Assembly: GCA_002398875.1 (NCBI GenBank)
Contig: DHCC01000033.1
Location: forward strand, 13,509 to 60,647
Length of the DNA: 47,139 bases
Reading direction: 5' to 3'
Source of the DNA: Bacteroidales bacterium UBA4912
GTDB lineage: Bacteria; Bacteroidota; Bacteroidia; Bacteroidales; Dysgonomonadaceae
Below, in pieces: positions 1-8,050 of the stretch. Under the pieces are notes generated by a model. That model ran no database searches. It saw only the letters and a program-made list of their open reading frames with translations, and had not been told where the DNA came from. Position numbers and translations under genes: made by a program. How positions within the stretch are numbered: the stretch's first letter is position 1; every line of letters begins with the position of its first letter.

Positions 1-503
1 ATTACTGCTATTGCTCCCATTCCAATAAGTGCCGTGGTCATATCCAGATCTTCAAAAGTAGCAGATGCCAGTTTAGCACCTGCCAGTAGCTGAGAACTGG
101 TGAAGCCAATATATCCTATGGCTGAAATAATACCAGCCAGTAGTGCTACGCGTGGACTATAAAAGTATTCGAACAATTGGGGGAATGTGTAAATTTTTAG
201 TTTACTTGAAAGCTTACCTGCTTTCGGGATTAAAAAAACAGCACTCAGCCAAGCCCCAAGTAGTCCGGTAAAGAGCATCCAGGAACCAGAAAGTCCCATA
301 AGAAATCCCAGTCCTCCCAAACCGATTGAAAAGCCACCTCCCACGTCGGTGGCTACTACTGATAGACTGATCGCAAACTTATTCATAGAGCGACCTCCTA
401 CATAGTAATCGTCAGCATTCTTGTTTTTTCTCCAGAAATAAACTCCTATACCCATCACTGTGAGCATATAAACTGTCATAATAATAATGTCTATAATATG
501 CAT
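1..503 (-). CDS. Sodium:solute symporter family protein, 5' part only
   Basis: This is the N-terminal ~167 residues of a sodium/solute symporter (SSS family), an inner-membrane carrier that couples Na+ entry to uptake of a sugar, vitamin or amino acid. The gene runs off the left edge of the window. Read on the minus strand from the ATG at 503-501, the frame stays open. It gives a first hydrophobic helix, then the family hallmark 'YYVGGRSMNK' at about residues 31-40, then glycine-rich helices ('VVATDVGGGFSIGLGGLG'). The substrate cannot be told from this part. The start codon follows an A-rich stretch, and no better upstream start is in frame. It is divergent from the SLC12-like gene at 598, and the 94-bp gap holds an inverted repeat that may regulate both. 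Family assignment is firm; the substrate is unknown. Confidence 0.85.
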   Translation of the reverse strand, partial: MHIIDIIIMTVYMLTVMGIGVYFWRKNKNADDYYVGGRSMNKFAISLSVVATDVGGGFSIGLGGLGFLMGLSGSWMLFTGLLGAWLSAVFLIPKAGKLSSKLKIYTFPQLFEYFYSPRVALLAGIISAIGYIGFTSSQLLAGAKLASATFEDLDMTTALIGMGAIAV

Positions 504-540
504 AATGTTGTTTTGTCTTATTAGAGTTCAACAACTCTTA

Positions 541-576
541 TTAAACAAAGTTTAATAGAATTTATTTTTATCTTTG
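541..576 (+). promoter_or_regulatory. Divergent intergenic region: palindrome plus -7 box
   Basis: TTAAAC-AAA-GTTTAA at 541-555 is a perfect 6-3-6 inverted repeat. TATCTTTG at 569-576 matches the Bacteroidota -7 consensus TAnnTTTG, 21 bp before the ATG at 598. No good TTG lies at the expected -33 position. The palindrome could be an operator for either divergent transporter gene. Confidence 0.4.
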
Positions 577-597
577 AGTCTTTCAAAATAAAAAACC

Positions 598-2817
598 ATG
601 AGCAAACAAGTGAAAAAGTTTGGAACTTCGGCAGTTTACTTTACTGCAATTGCAACATTATTCGGTGCGATACTTTTTCTGCGTTTTGGTTACGCAGTAG
701 GCACAGTTGGTCTTTGGGGTGTTTTTGCACTTATCATTTTAGGTAATATGGTAACTATTCCAACTTCCATGGCCATATCTGAACTTGCCACCAACAAGCG
801 GGTTGAAGGAGGAGGTGAGTATTTTATCATCTCACGCTCATTTGGACTGAATATTGGAGGCACCCTCGGCATTATGCTTTATCTGTCGCAAACTATAAGT
901 GTAGCCTTTTATATTATTGCATTTACAGAGGCATTTGGTTTTTTTTTCGAATTTATGAATAATAATTTTGGAATTGAGTTGCCGCGTCAGGTTATCAGTG
1001 TACCGATGATGCTGCTCCTGTCGGTTTTGGTGATTGTTAAGGGTGCCAATATGGGAATGAAGGCTTTGTATTTGGTAGTAGGTTTGCTTATTCTTTCGAT
1101 AATACTTTTTTTTCTTGGCAAACCTGTTGAAGGGGACGTTGCCACGTATTTTGAATCTAATGCAAAATGGATGAATAGCAGTCAGCTATTTGTGGTTTTT
1201 TCGATAATCTTTCCTGCCTTTACCGGAATGACTGCGGGGGTAGGTTTGTCTGGTGACTTGAAAAAACCGAGCAAATCTATTCCTATTGGCACCATAGCAG
1301 CAACGTTAACCAGTTTTATTGCTTATTTTTTCATTGCATATAAACTCTCGATTTCTGCATCTTCTTCACAGCTTTCAGAAAATCAGCTAATAATGGCCGA
1401 GATAGCTTTGTTTGGTAGTATAATAGTACCTTTGGGTTTAGCTGCTTCCACATTTTCGTCCGCATTGGGATCTATAATGGTGGGACCACGAACGCTTCAA
1501 GCCATTGCTCTTGACAATTCTATACCAATAAAATCTGCCAATAAATGGATCAGTAAAACGCGGGATAAAGATAATGAACCTGTTAACGCATCCATTATCA
1601 CCTGTCTTATCGCCTTAGTTTTTGTGTCAATAGGTGGGGTAGATATTGTGGCGCAAATTATTACAATGTTCTTTTTGGTGACTTACGGGTCATTGTGTCT
1701 AATCTCTTTTCTTAATCATTTTGGATCATCTCCTTCTTACAGACCATCTTTTAGATCCAAATGGTACATCTCATTGCTTGGTTTTATGGCAGCTGTTTGG
1801 GTAATGTTTCAGATAAGTATGATATATACATTGATAGCATTCACGACAATAACATTGATTTACCTTTACATGGATAATTACCATAAGGAGAGAAAGGGAT
1901 TTGCTTCTTTGTTTGCCAACGCCCTGTTTAAAGTGAATAGGGATATACAGATATATTTGCAAAAGAAAAGAACAAGAGATTCATTAAAAAACGACTGGAG
2001 ACCGAGTGCAATATGTATCTCAAAAAACACTTTCAAGCGTAGCAATGCATTAAATCTGATCGAATGGATTTCATACAAATATGGTTTTGGCACATATCTG
2101 CATCTTATCGACGGCTATTTTTCGAGAAAAACATCTGCTCAAGCCGAGGAGGAATTAGAAAGTTTAGTTACCAACCTCGAGCCTTCCAGCCATGTTTATA
2201 TAGATACAATAATTTCTCCTTCAACTACCTCTGCAATAGCTCAGTCAATTCAGATACCGGGTATTGCCGGCATGGAAAATAATATGGTGATTTTTGAATT
2301 TGAAAAAAACGACCATAGTGAACTACATGATATAATTGATAACTTCCGGATGGTCAATGCAGGAGGCTTTGATGTTTGTATTCTTGCATCCACTCAAAAA
2401 ACAATATTGTATGAAAATGGCGTACATATTTGGGTAAGAAGTTTTGATACAGAAAATACAAATTTAATGATTCTGCTTGGATTTATTGTCCTGGGGCATC
2501 CCGATTGGAAAAAAGCTAATATAAAGCTTTTTAATATCTGTAACGAAGAGGATGCAGAAAATGTAAGAAAACAGATGATTGAGTTGGTTGAAACAGGACG
2601 CTTGCCAATCACTTCTAATAATGTTGATGTTATTATTAAAGATCAGAATAAGAGTGTGAAAGAGATAATCTGTTCAAAATCTCATGATGCCGGACTCACA
2701 ATGATTGGATTTAATGAAAACAGTTTTAAAAATAATAACACAGAGTTATTCAACGGATATGACGAATTAGGTAATATCCTTTTTGTCCACTCAAACGGAG
2801 TAAAAGAGATTGAATAA
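598..2817 (+). CDS. SLC12-like (cation-chloride cotransporter/APC superfamily) membrane transporter
   Basis: This is a 739-residue inner-membrane transporter of the APC superfamily, in the branch related to eukaryotic cation-chloride cotransporters. Residues 1-430 hold about 12 hydrophobic segments. The first begins 'FGAILFLRFGYAVG', which resembles the CCC TM1 region, and 'GGGEYFIISRSFG' at about residues 71-83 matches the family's TM3 region. Residues 430-739 form a soluble domain opening with 'KNDWRPSAICIS', like the 'WRP' start of the CCC C-terminal domain. Ordinary amino-acid permeases of ~450 residues lack that domain. The substrate is unknown: Na+, K+ and Cl- coupling is possible but not proven by sequence. 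The gene stands alone, convergent with the permease at 2843-4186. The ATG was chosen because it directly precedes the first conserved segment and has a -7 box 21 bp upstream. Confidence 0.8.
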   Translation: MSKQVKKFGTSAVYFTAIATLFGAILFLRFGYAVGTVGLWGVFALIILGNMVTIPTSMAISELATNKRVEGGGEYFIISRSFGLNIGGTLGIMLYLSQTISVAFYIIAFTEAFGFFFEFMNNNFGIELPRQVISVPMMLLLSVLVIVKGANMGMKALYLVVGLLILSIILFFLGKPVEGDVATYFESNAKWMNSSQLFVVFSIIFPAFTGMTAGVGLSGDLKKPSKSIPIGTIAATLTSFIAYFFIAYKLSISASSSQLSENQLIMAEIALFGSIIVPLGLAASTFSSALGSIMVGPRTLQAIALDNSIPIKSANKWISKTRDKDNEPVNASIITCLIALVFVSIGGVDIVAQIITMFFLVTYGSLCLISFLNHFGSSPSYRPSFRSKWYISLLGFMAAVWVMFQISMIYTLIAFTTITLIYLYMDNYHKERKGFASLFANALFKVNRDIQIYLQKKRTRDSLKNDWRPSAICISKNTFKRSNALNLIEWISYKYGFGTYLHLIDGYFSRKTSAQAEEELESLVTNLEPSSHVYIDTIISPSTTSAIAQSIQIPGIAGMENNMVIFEFEKNDHSELHDIIDNFRMVNAGGFDVCILASTQKTILYENGVHIWVRSFDTENTNLMILLGFIVLGHPDWKKANIKLFNICNEEDAENVRKQMIELVETGRLPITSNNVDVIIKDQNKSVKEIICSKSHDAGLTMIGFNENSFKNNNTELFNGYDELGNILFVHSNGVKEIE

Positions 2818-2833
2818 TATATTAATTTACTAC

Positions 2834-2857
2834 GGCAATTTCTTAAAAGAAATTGCC
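2834..2857. terminator. Convergent hairpin (possible bidirectional terminator)
   Basis: GGCAATTTCTT (2834-2844) and AAGAAATTGCC (2847-2857) form a perfect 11-bp stem between two convergent genes. The left arm includes the last codons and the stop of the minus-strand permease. Neither side has a long T-run, so termination is inferred from position. Confidence 0.5.
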
Positions 2858-4186
2858 ATAGACCATCCCTGTTAACGTAGCCATAATCACCACTAATGCA
2901 ATATAGGTTACGGTTTTCTTTGTGCCCATCACGCCTCGAATTACCAACATGTTGGGTAGTGAAACAGAGGGGCCAGCAAGTAAAAGAGCCAGTGCCGGAC
3001 CTTTTCCCATACCGCTTGCCAGTAGTCCCTGTACTATTGGCACTTCGGTGAGTGTGGCGAAGTACATAAAGGCTCCTGCAATGCTGGCGAAGAAGTTGGA
3101 AAGTAGGGAGTTACCGCCAACTGCCCACTCGACCCATTCGTTGGGTACCACCCCGGGGATTGCAACATTGTCGTGAGTTGATCCCAGCAAGAATCCGGTT
3201 ATCACCACACCAATGGCTAATAATGGCATAATTTGCTTTGTGAAACCCCAGGCTGAGAGTGTCCACTCTTTGTTTTCCTCATCATTTTTATCGAAGAGGG
3301 TTATTATAGAAAGAGCAGCGACACCTACTAGCATGGGTACCATAGGTGTCATTTTATTGTCGGAGATAAATCGGTTGGTCAGAAATGCCGACAGCGCAGT
3401 AGCTATTACACCCAAAATCACCCATTGCCACTTAATCTTTAAAACTTTTATCAAAGAGTAAGCCAGCAATAACCCGAGTAAGCCTGTGATATACCACTTG
3501 TTTGAGAAAATAAAGAACCATACACTCGAGGTATCTCCCGATTCAGGCGCACCCCAGTTAGCAAAAACCATAATTAACACCAATGTGAAAAAGAGAAGCA
3601 TGGTATGCGAGATAGGTCGTTTGGCAGGAGGAGCCTCGAAGTTTATCTGCTCTTCCTGTTTTACTTTCTCTTCCTTACGGAAGATAAAGGCCATTATCAG
3701 TCCGATAATAACAGCAAAGAGTATAGCCCCTATCATGCGTGCTATCCCCATCTCTGTGCCTAAGATGCTCCAGGTGAGGATGATTGAGAGTATGCTGATG
3801 GCAGGACCTGAGTATAGAAATGCGATTGCAGGTCCTAGTCCCGCACCCCTTTTGTAGATACTTGTAAATAGAGGTAAAATAGTACATGAGCACACTGCAA
3901 GGATTGCACCTGAAACAGAGGCAACCGTATATGAGAGCCATTTTTTAGCGTTCGCTCCAAAGTAACGCATCACAGATCCCTTACTGATAAAGACGGCAAT
4001 CACTCCTGCAATAAAAAATGCAGGAAGAAGGCAGAGGATAACATGTTCTCGTGCATACCATTTTGATAGATCCAGTGCTGCGTAGATTGCAGTCATAAAG
4101 CTTTCACTGCTTAGAGGAAGAAAAAATATCAACCCAAAAATCAGCACTAGCCACACCAGATATTTTAATTCTTTTTTTGTTTCCAT
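2843..4186 (-). CDS. COG0701/DUF318 permease (ArsP/YraQ-like)
   Basis: This is a 447-residue polytopic membrane protein of the COG0701 predicted-permease family (ArsP/YraQ-like). Members with characterised function export trivalent organoarsenicals. About ten hydrophobic helices are visible. A Cys-Ser-Cys motif (C99, C101) sits at the start of a helix before 'TILPLFTSIYKRGAGLGPAIAFLYSGP', the usual place of the family's conserved cysteine motif. The gene is the last of a three-gene unit: arsR1, thioredoxin-like gene (14 bp upstream), permease. That arrangement recurs in many anaerobes and links the permease to thiol-reactive metalloids. It should be regulated by ArsR1 through the operators at 4903-4947. 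The true substrate (methylarsenite, arsenite or another soft metal) is an inference. Confidence 0.85.
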   Translation of the reverse strand: METKKELKYLVWLVLIFGLIFFLPLSSESFMTAIYAALDLSKWYAREHVILCLLPAFFIAGVIAVFISKGSVMRYFGANAKKWLSYTVASVSGAILAVCSCTILPLFTSIYKRGAGLGPAIAFLYSGPAISILSIILTWSILGTEMGIARMIGAILFAVIIGLIMAFIFRKEEKVKQEEQINFEAPPAKRPISHTMLLFFTLVLIMVFANWGAPESGDTSSVWFFIFSNKWYITGLLGLLLAYSLIKVLKIKWQWVILGVIATALSAFLTNRFISDNKMTPMVPMLVGVAALSIITLFDKNDEENKEWTLSAWGFTKQIMPLLAIGVVITGFLLGSTHDNVAIPGVVPNEWVEWAVGGNSLLSNFFASIAGAFMYFATLTEVPIVQGLLASGMGKGPALALLLAGPSVSLPNMLVIRGVMGTKKTVTYIALVVIMATLTGMVYGNFF

Positions 4187-4199
4187 TGAAAATGAATGG

Positions 4200-4433
4200 T
4201 TAAACTCCTAATATTTTTTTTATTTCAGCCTCAGAAGGTACGTGACCTTTGATTTTTACCTCTCCATCAACTACTACTGCCGGGGTAGACATCACGTTAT
4301 ACTTCATTATTTCCACTATATCTTCTACCTTCCGGATTGTTACATCAACACCGGTTTCATCTACAACTTTACTGATTGTGTTGTATGTCAACACACAATT
4401 CTTACAACCTGGTCCTAATACCAATACTTCCAT
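4200..4433 (-). CDS. Small thioredoxin-like protein (redox-active disulfide protein 2 family)
   Basis: This is a 77-residue cytoplasmic thioredoxin-fold protein. C10-K-N-C13 after 'VLGPG' is the CXXC redox or metal-binding motif, and the cis-proline is in 'STPAVVV' (P51). It is shorter than classical thioredoxin (~105 residues) and matches the 'redox-active disulfide protein 2' family, which is usually found beside COG0701 permeases. It lies 14 bp upstream of the permease gene and downstream of arsR1, so it is co-transcribed with both. The likely role, inferred from context, is handing thiol-bound metalloid to the permease or reducing it. Confidence 0.85.
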   Translation of the reverse strand: MEVLVLGPGCKNCVLTYNTISKVVDETGVDVTIRKVEDIVEIMKYNVMSTPAVVVDGEVKIKGHVPSEAEIKKILGV

Positions 4434-4560
4434 GATTATTTCTATTTTAAATTTGTTGTTTCATTTATTAAAGATTGTTTTGTTCTTATTTTGAGTAGAT
4501 TTTTTAAAACTTTTGTTTGTAGGATTACTAATATCGATTATTTCAATTAACAATAACTTT

Positions 4561-4866
4561 TTACTTTGTAATATTGTCAATAAATGAACTAAACATCTCT
4601 CTTGTAAGTTCCCAGTTCTCTCTGTTTATACAGTATTTTATTGTAGGTGGAGTGAACTCACCTTGAATAAGTCCTGCTTCTTTCAGTTCGTTTAGATGTT
4701 GTGATAGGGTACTTTTAGCTACAGGAATAATTTCCGACATGTCGCCATGATAACAGCAGCTTTCGTTGGCCAGTAACTGTAAAATTGCAATCCTTACAGG
4801 ATGAGCAAGTGCTTTGGCAACACGAGAAATTCTGATCTGCTCTTCTGTAAATTCTTTTTTCGACAT
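4561..4866 (-). CDS. arsR: ArsR-family metalloregulator, first copy
   Basis: This is a 101-residue winged-helix repressor of the ArsR/SmtB family. 'AKALAHPVRIAILQLL' (residues 17-32) is the typical helix before the HTH, and 'VAKSTLSQHLNELKEAGLI' is the recognition helix and turn. Adjacent cysteines C37-C38 and a third at C79 are candidate metalloid ligands, close to the Cys pair of As(III)-sensing ArsR proteins. The protein should leave its operator when As(III) or Sb(III) binds. It heads the unit arsR1, thioredoxin-like gene, permease. Two operator-like sites upstream (4903-4947) cover the -33 and -7 elements, so it is probably autorepressed. Its recognition helix is nearly identical to that of the second ArsR at 6858-7187. 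Confidence 0.92.
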   Translation of the reverse strand: MSKKEFTEEQIRISRVAKALAHPVRIAILQLLANESCCYHGDMSEIIPVAKSTLSQHLNELKEAGLIQGEFTPPTIKYCINRENWELTREMFSSFIDNITK

Positions 4867-4902
4867 AAAAAATTTTATTGTAACTGAAATTCAATTCATT
4901 TA

Positions 4903-4947
4903 GTTCGCAAATATACGAACAGTTTTTCTATTCGCAAATATACGAAC
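4903..4947 (-). promoter_or_regulatory. arsR1 promoter with two ArsR-type operators
   Basis: Two inverted repeats of the form (G/A)TTCG-N8-CGAAC lie at 4903-4920 and 4930-4947. In each, the eight central bases on the minus strand are TATATTTG. The downstream copy (4908-4915) is a perfect -7 box. The TTG of the upstream copy (4935-4937) lies exactly 19 bp from it and serves as -33. Each promoter element is therefore inside its own operator, a layout expected for full repression by ArsR dimers. Confidence 0.75.
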
Positions 4948-5002
4948 GGGTGTTTTTTCTTTAATGCTAAATTTCTTTTAGATTATTGAAACTATAGAGT
5001 TA

Positions 5003-5047
5003 AATAAAAAATAATCCCCTCGAATACCTATTAAAATCAAGGGGATT
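5003..5047 (-). terminator. Intrinsic terminator after arsC
   Basis: On the minus strand TCAAATCCCCTTGA and TCGAGGGGATT pair across a 13-base loop (arms 5037-5047 and 5013-5023). A T-rich tract follows (A-rich on the plus strand at 5003-5012). It ends the arsR2-acr3-arsC unit and separates it from arsR1. Confidence 0.85.
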
Positions 5048-5069
5048 TGAAAAATGAACGCTTGTTTTA

Positions 5070-5507
5070 TTAAGCTGATAATTCCGGAAGTAATTTATCG
5101 GTATATAGTTCCTGAAATCGTGATTTGATTTCGTCACGTATTCTATAAAATTCACTCATTATAAATTCAGGTGTACCTACTGCCTCTGATGGGTCTTCAA
5201 AGCCAATATGTAAACGATGTTTTACTTTGCCTGAAAATATAGGACAGGTTTCTTTGGCACTATCACAAACAGTGATAACATAATCCCATTCCTTTCCTAT
5301 ATGATTGTCTACATTTTGAGGAACATGATTACTAATGTCTATGCCCAATTCAGACATTACCTTTACTGCTGTTTGGTTTACTTTCTCTGCCGGCTTTGTA
5401 CCTGCAGAAAACACCTCTAAGCGGTTGTCAAACGACTGCAGAAAACCATGTGCCATCTGACTGCGACAGCTATTACCTGTACAAAGAATCAATATTTTTG
5501 TTTTCAT
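5070..5507 (-). CDS. arsC: Arsenate reductase, thioredoxin-coupled LMW-phosphatase type
   Basis: This is a 145-residue cytoplasmic enzyme that reduces arsenate to arsenite. The phosphatase P-loop CX5R is C9-T-G-N-S-C14-R15 at the N-terminus. The two further redox cysteines are C81 ('VITVCDSA') and C88 ('KETCPIF'). They match in order and spacing the C10/C82/C89 triad of the staphylococcal pI258 ArsC, which relays its disulfide to thioredoxin. It lies 65 bp downstream of the acr3 exporter, which removes the arsenite made, and a clear terminator follows it. Regulation is through the second ArsR. Family and function are well supported. Confidence 0.94.
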   Translation of the reverse strand: MKTKILILCTGNSCRSQMAHGFLQSFDNRLEVFSAGTKPAEKVNQTAVKVMSELGIDISNHVPQNVDNHIGKEWDYVITVCDSAKETCPIFSGKVKHRLHIGFEDPSEAVGTPEFIMSEFYRIRDEIKSRFQELYTDKLLPELSA

Positions 5508-5572
5508 AATCTATAAAATCTATTTTGGTTTATATTTCAATTTTGCTTAAACATTTTATCATTTTTTTATAT

Positions 5573-6688
5573 TTATGATTCCGTAATTTGGGTTGTAATT
5601 GGCTTCGATAGGTGTTTTGACTCTCTGTATAAAGGAGCCTGTTTCGGGAACCAGTGACTTGTTTTGTTTGCTATATATACTAATAATAGCATTAAAGGAA
5701 CCTCTGTTAGTACGCCCACTGTTGTAGCTAAAGCCGCAGGAGAATTCATCCCAAACAGTGCGATTGCAACTGCTACTGCCAATTCAAAGAAGTTAGATGC
5801 ACCAATTAAGCCGGCAGGTGCTGCAATATTAAAAGGCAATTTCATTAATCTGGCAGCACCATAAGCTATAAAGAAAATAAAGAATGTCTGGATAGTAAGT
5901 GGTACTGCTATAAGTAATATATGCAATGGATTATTCAAAATTGTCTCTCCCTGGAAAGAGAAAAGGAGCACCAGCATTAATAATAACCCTGCAGTTGTTG
6001 CACCATTAAATTTAGGTAAAAATTTCTTTTCGAAATACTTCAACCCTTTTTTCTTAATAACTCTCACTCTGGTTAAAATACCTCCGGCCAATGGAATTAC
6101 AACAAAAAGAACGACTGACAGTATCAGTGTATCCCATGGAACAGTTACATTACTTACTCCAAGTAACAACTTCACAATAGGGATAAACGCTACTAATATT
6201 ATTAAATTATTGGTCGCTACCTGTACAACTGTATAAGCAGGACTGCCTTTTGTTAAAGTGCTCCACACAAAAACCATCGCTGTACAAGGTGCTGCTCCAA
6301 GTAAGACTGCTCCTGCAAGATATTCTGTAGCCAGTTCGGGAGTTATTAAGTTCTTGAATACTATAAAAAGGAAAAATGATGCAATAGCATACATTGTAAA
6401 GGGCTTTATCAGCCAATTTACTATCCATGTCAGGTATAATCCCTTCGGATTCTTGCCTACGTTTTTAATACTCTGAAAATCTACTTTCATCATCATGGGG
6501 TATATCATAACCCAGATAAGGATTGCAGTAGGAATAGAAATATTTGCGTACTCAAATCTGCCTAAAAATCCGGGTATTGCAGGTAAGTATCTTCCTATTA
6601 ATACTCCTGCTGCCATACATAGTATTACCCATACTGACAGGTATTTATTAAAAAAACTGATTCCTGTAGCTTTGTTTTTATTTGCCAT
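5573..6688 (-). CDS. acr3: Arsenite efflux permease, ACR3 type
   Basis: This is a 371-residue inner-membrane protein of the bile/arsenite/riboflavin transporter superfamily, ACR3 branch, which extrudes arsenite using the proton-motive force. Ten hydrophobic segments are visible. The conserved cysteine needed for As(OH)3 transport is in 'GAAPCTAMVFVWS' (C135), and the conserved glutamate is in the late 'GVLTEVPLML' segment. The opening 'ISFFNKYLSVWVILCMAAGVLIG' is typical. It sits between arsR2 (169 bp upstream) and arsC (65 bp downstream), and the three form one resistance unit. An isolated ArsR-type operator lies in the arsR2-acr3 gap (6814-6831). Confidence 0.95.
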   Translation of the reverse strand: MANKNKATGISFFNKYLSVWVILCMAAGVLIGRYLPAIPGFLGRFEYANISIPTAILIWVMIYPMMMKVDFQSIKNVGKNPKGLYLTWIVNWLIKPFTMYAIASFFLFIVFKNLITPELATEYLAGAVLLGAAPCTAMVFVWSTLTKGSPAYTVVQVATNNLIILVAFIPIVKLLLGVSNVTVPWDTLILSVVLFVVIPLAGGILTRVRVIKKKGLKYFEKKFLPKFNGATTAGLLLMLVLLFSFQGETILNNPLHILLIAVPLTIQTFFIFFIAYGAARLMKLPFNIAAPAGLIGASNFFELAVAVAIALFGMNSPAALATTVGVLTEVPLMLLLVYIANKTSHWFPKQAPLYRESKHLSKPITTQITES

Positions 6689-6813
6689 ATTAATCTTTTT
6701 GTTAAATAGTATTATCGGATATATTTAGTTTAATTGTTTTCCTAATATCAACTTCACTTTTTTATTTTTATAATTTTATTCTGATCAGAAAAGTTCTATT
6801 AATTGAATTCATA

Positions 6814-6831
6814 GTTCGTCGAACAACGAAC
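6814..6831 (-). promoter_or_regulatory. ArsR-type operator between arsR2 and acr3
   Basis: GTTCG-tcgaacaa-CGAAC has the same 5-8-5 geometry as the three operators in front of the arsR genes, but the centre is not a -7 box. It lies 26 bp after the arsR2 stop and 125 bp before acr3. No TAnnTTTG is visible between it and acr3. It may be a secondary repressor site, a relict, or the flank of a weak internal promoter. Confidence 0.5.
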
Positions 6832-6857
6832 AATGTGGGTAAAAAATATATGCTATT

Positions 6858-7187
6858 TCAACAAATTACCTCTTTCCCATCAAATAAGCTAAAAAGATTA
6901 CTTAATAATCTTCGGGCAGTTTCCCAGTTTTCTTTATGGATACAATATCTAACCTTTGGCGTTTCAATCTCTCCTTTAATAAGTCCCGCATCTCTCAACT
7001 CTTTCAGGTGCTGTGACATTGTGGATTTAGCAATAGAGAATTCATCATGTATATCGCCAAAGAAGCAGCTATCCTGAGATGCCAGAAATACCAGTATCTC
7101 AATGCGGGTGGGGTGTGACAGAGCTTTTGCGAACCTTGCCGCCAATTCCTGGTCTGCTACACTCATTTTTTGCTTCAAATTCTCCAT
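6858..7187 (-). CDS. arsR: ArsR-family metalloregulator, second copy
   Basis: This is a 109-residue ArsR/SmtB winged-helix repressor heading the acr3-arsC unit. 'AKALSHPTRIEILVFLA' precedes the HTH, and 'IAKSTMSQHLKELRDAGLI' is the recognition helix, almost the same as in the first ArsR. Cysteine content differs: C41 stands alone where the first copy has a Cys pair, with C82 in the wing and C109 as the last residue. This suggests a somewhat different ligand geometry. The start at 7187 sits 19 bp after a perfect -7 box that lies inside an ArsR-type operator, which points to strong autoregulation and a very short leader. Confidence 0.92.
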   Translation of the reverse strand: MENLKQKMSVADQELAARFAKALSHPTRIEILVFLASQDSCFFGDIHDEFSIAKSTMSQHLKELRDAGLIKGEIETPKVRYCIHKENWETARRLLSNLFSLFDGKEVIC

Positions 7188-7200
7188 ATATAAATTTTAT

Positions 7201-7237
7201 TGTTCGCAAATGTACGAACATTATTTATAAAAACAAA
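7201..7237 (-). promoter_or_regulatory. arsR2 promoter with embedded ArsR operator
   Basis: TGTTCG-caaatgta-CGAACA (7201-7220) is a perfect palindromic frame. Its centre, read on the minus strand, is TACATTTG, a perfect -7 box. TTTG at 7237-7234 (minus strand) is the -33 element, with a 19-bp spacer. The -33 box touches the last codon of the SRAP gene. Confidence 0.78.
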
Positions 7238-7942
7238 TCAAATGAATTTATTTTTTATCTCCGGGATATTTCTATTAATTCTGGAATTTCCGGCATCAGG
7301 TGAAATTGTATAGGCACTCATAAGTTCAGCAGAGTAGGTTGTCATCAAACTGTCAACAGAACTGATTTTGGTACTGGGGTCTATCCATTCTTGCAAAGCA
7401 TTTTTTGGCAATATCAGAGGCATCCGTTTTTTTGTGTTGTGTATCTTCTCCATCAATTGATTTGCATCTGTTGTAATGATTGAGAAGGTGTCGCGCACTT
7501 CTCCGGTTTGCCGGTTTATCCAGGTATTATAAATACATCCAAGGTAAAAGACCGTTCCGTCTGATGGATAAATATAGTATGGTTGCTTCTTTTTGTTAAT
7601 ATGCTGCCATTCGTAAAAGCCATCGAGTGGGAGTATGCATCTTTTATCCTTTATCGAATTGCGGAAAGAAGGTTTCTCGTGGATTGTATCGCTTCTCGCA
7701 TTGAGTGTCATGTTGGCAATTTCATTTGCTTTATCTTCATTTGCTGCAAAAGATGGGATCAGTCCCCATTCAGAAACATCAACCGATTCATATTTTATTA
7801 CAGGCAGTTTTGGGTGAGAAAAGCCGGATACTAAGTAGAAGGTATCATTAAACTCACCACGCATTCTTAAATCCTTGTTGATCAGCAGGTGCTCTTTCAC
7901 TGCCTTGATGGCTTTTCCTTCAAATGATACTGTGAAGCACAT
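7238..7942 (-). CDS. SRAP/YedK-HMCES-type abasic-site crosslinking protein
   Basis: This is a 234-residue SOS-response-associated peptidase (SRAP) protein. The family shields abasic sites in single-stranded DNA by a thiazolidine crosslink through Cys2, exposed once the initiator Met is removed. The active-site set is present: C2 ('MCFTVS'), N81 in 'TLNARSDT', E111 in 'LDGFYEWQ' and H168 in 'EKIHNTKKRMPLIL'. These correspond to C2, N75, E105 and H160 of E. coli YedK. The length fits the family (~220-230). It is on the same strand as arsR2, whose promoter starts at its 3' end, so the two need not be co-transcribed. The MCF start (instead of MCGR) does not change the catalytic Cys. Confidence 0.92.
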   Translation of the reverse strand: MCFTVSFEGKAIKAVKEHLLINKDLRMRGEFNDTFYLVSGFSHPKLPVIKYESVDVSEWGLIPSFAANEDKANEIANMTLNARSDTIHEKPSFRNSIKDKRCILPLDGFYEWQHINKKKQPYYIYPSDGTVFYLGCIYNTWINRQTGEVRDTFSIITTDANQLMEKIHNTKKRMPLILPKNALQEWIDPSTKISSVDSLMTTYSAELMSAYTISPDAGNSRINRNIPEIKNKFI

Positions 7943-8050
7943 AATTTAAAATGATTTATTAATCGGGTTTTATCTTACTACATATAATTTTCATAACAAA
8001 TAGCATATAGTGTTGGTATATTTCAAATTAACTGTGTTTTTAATTCAAAA

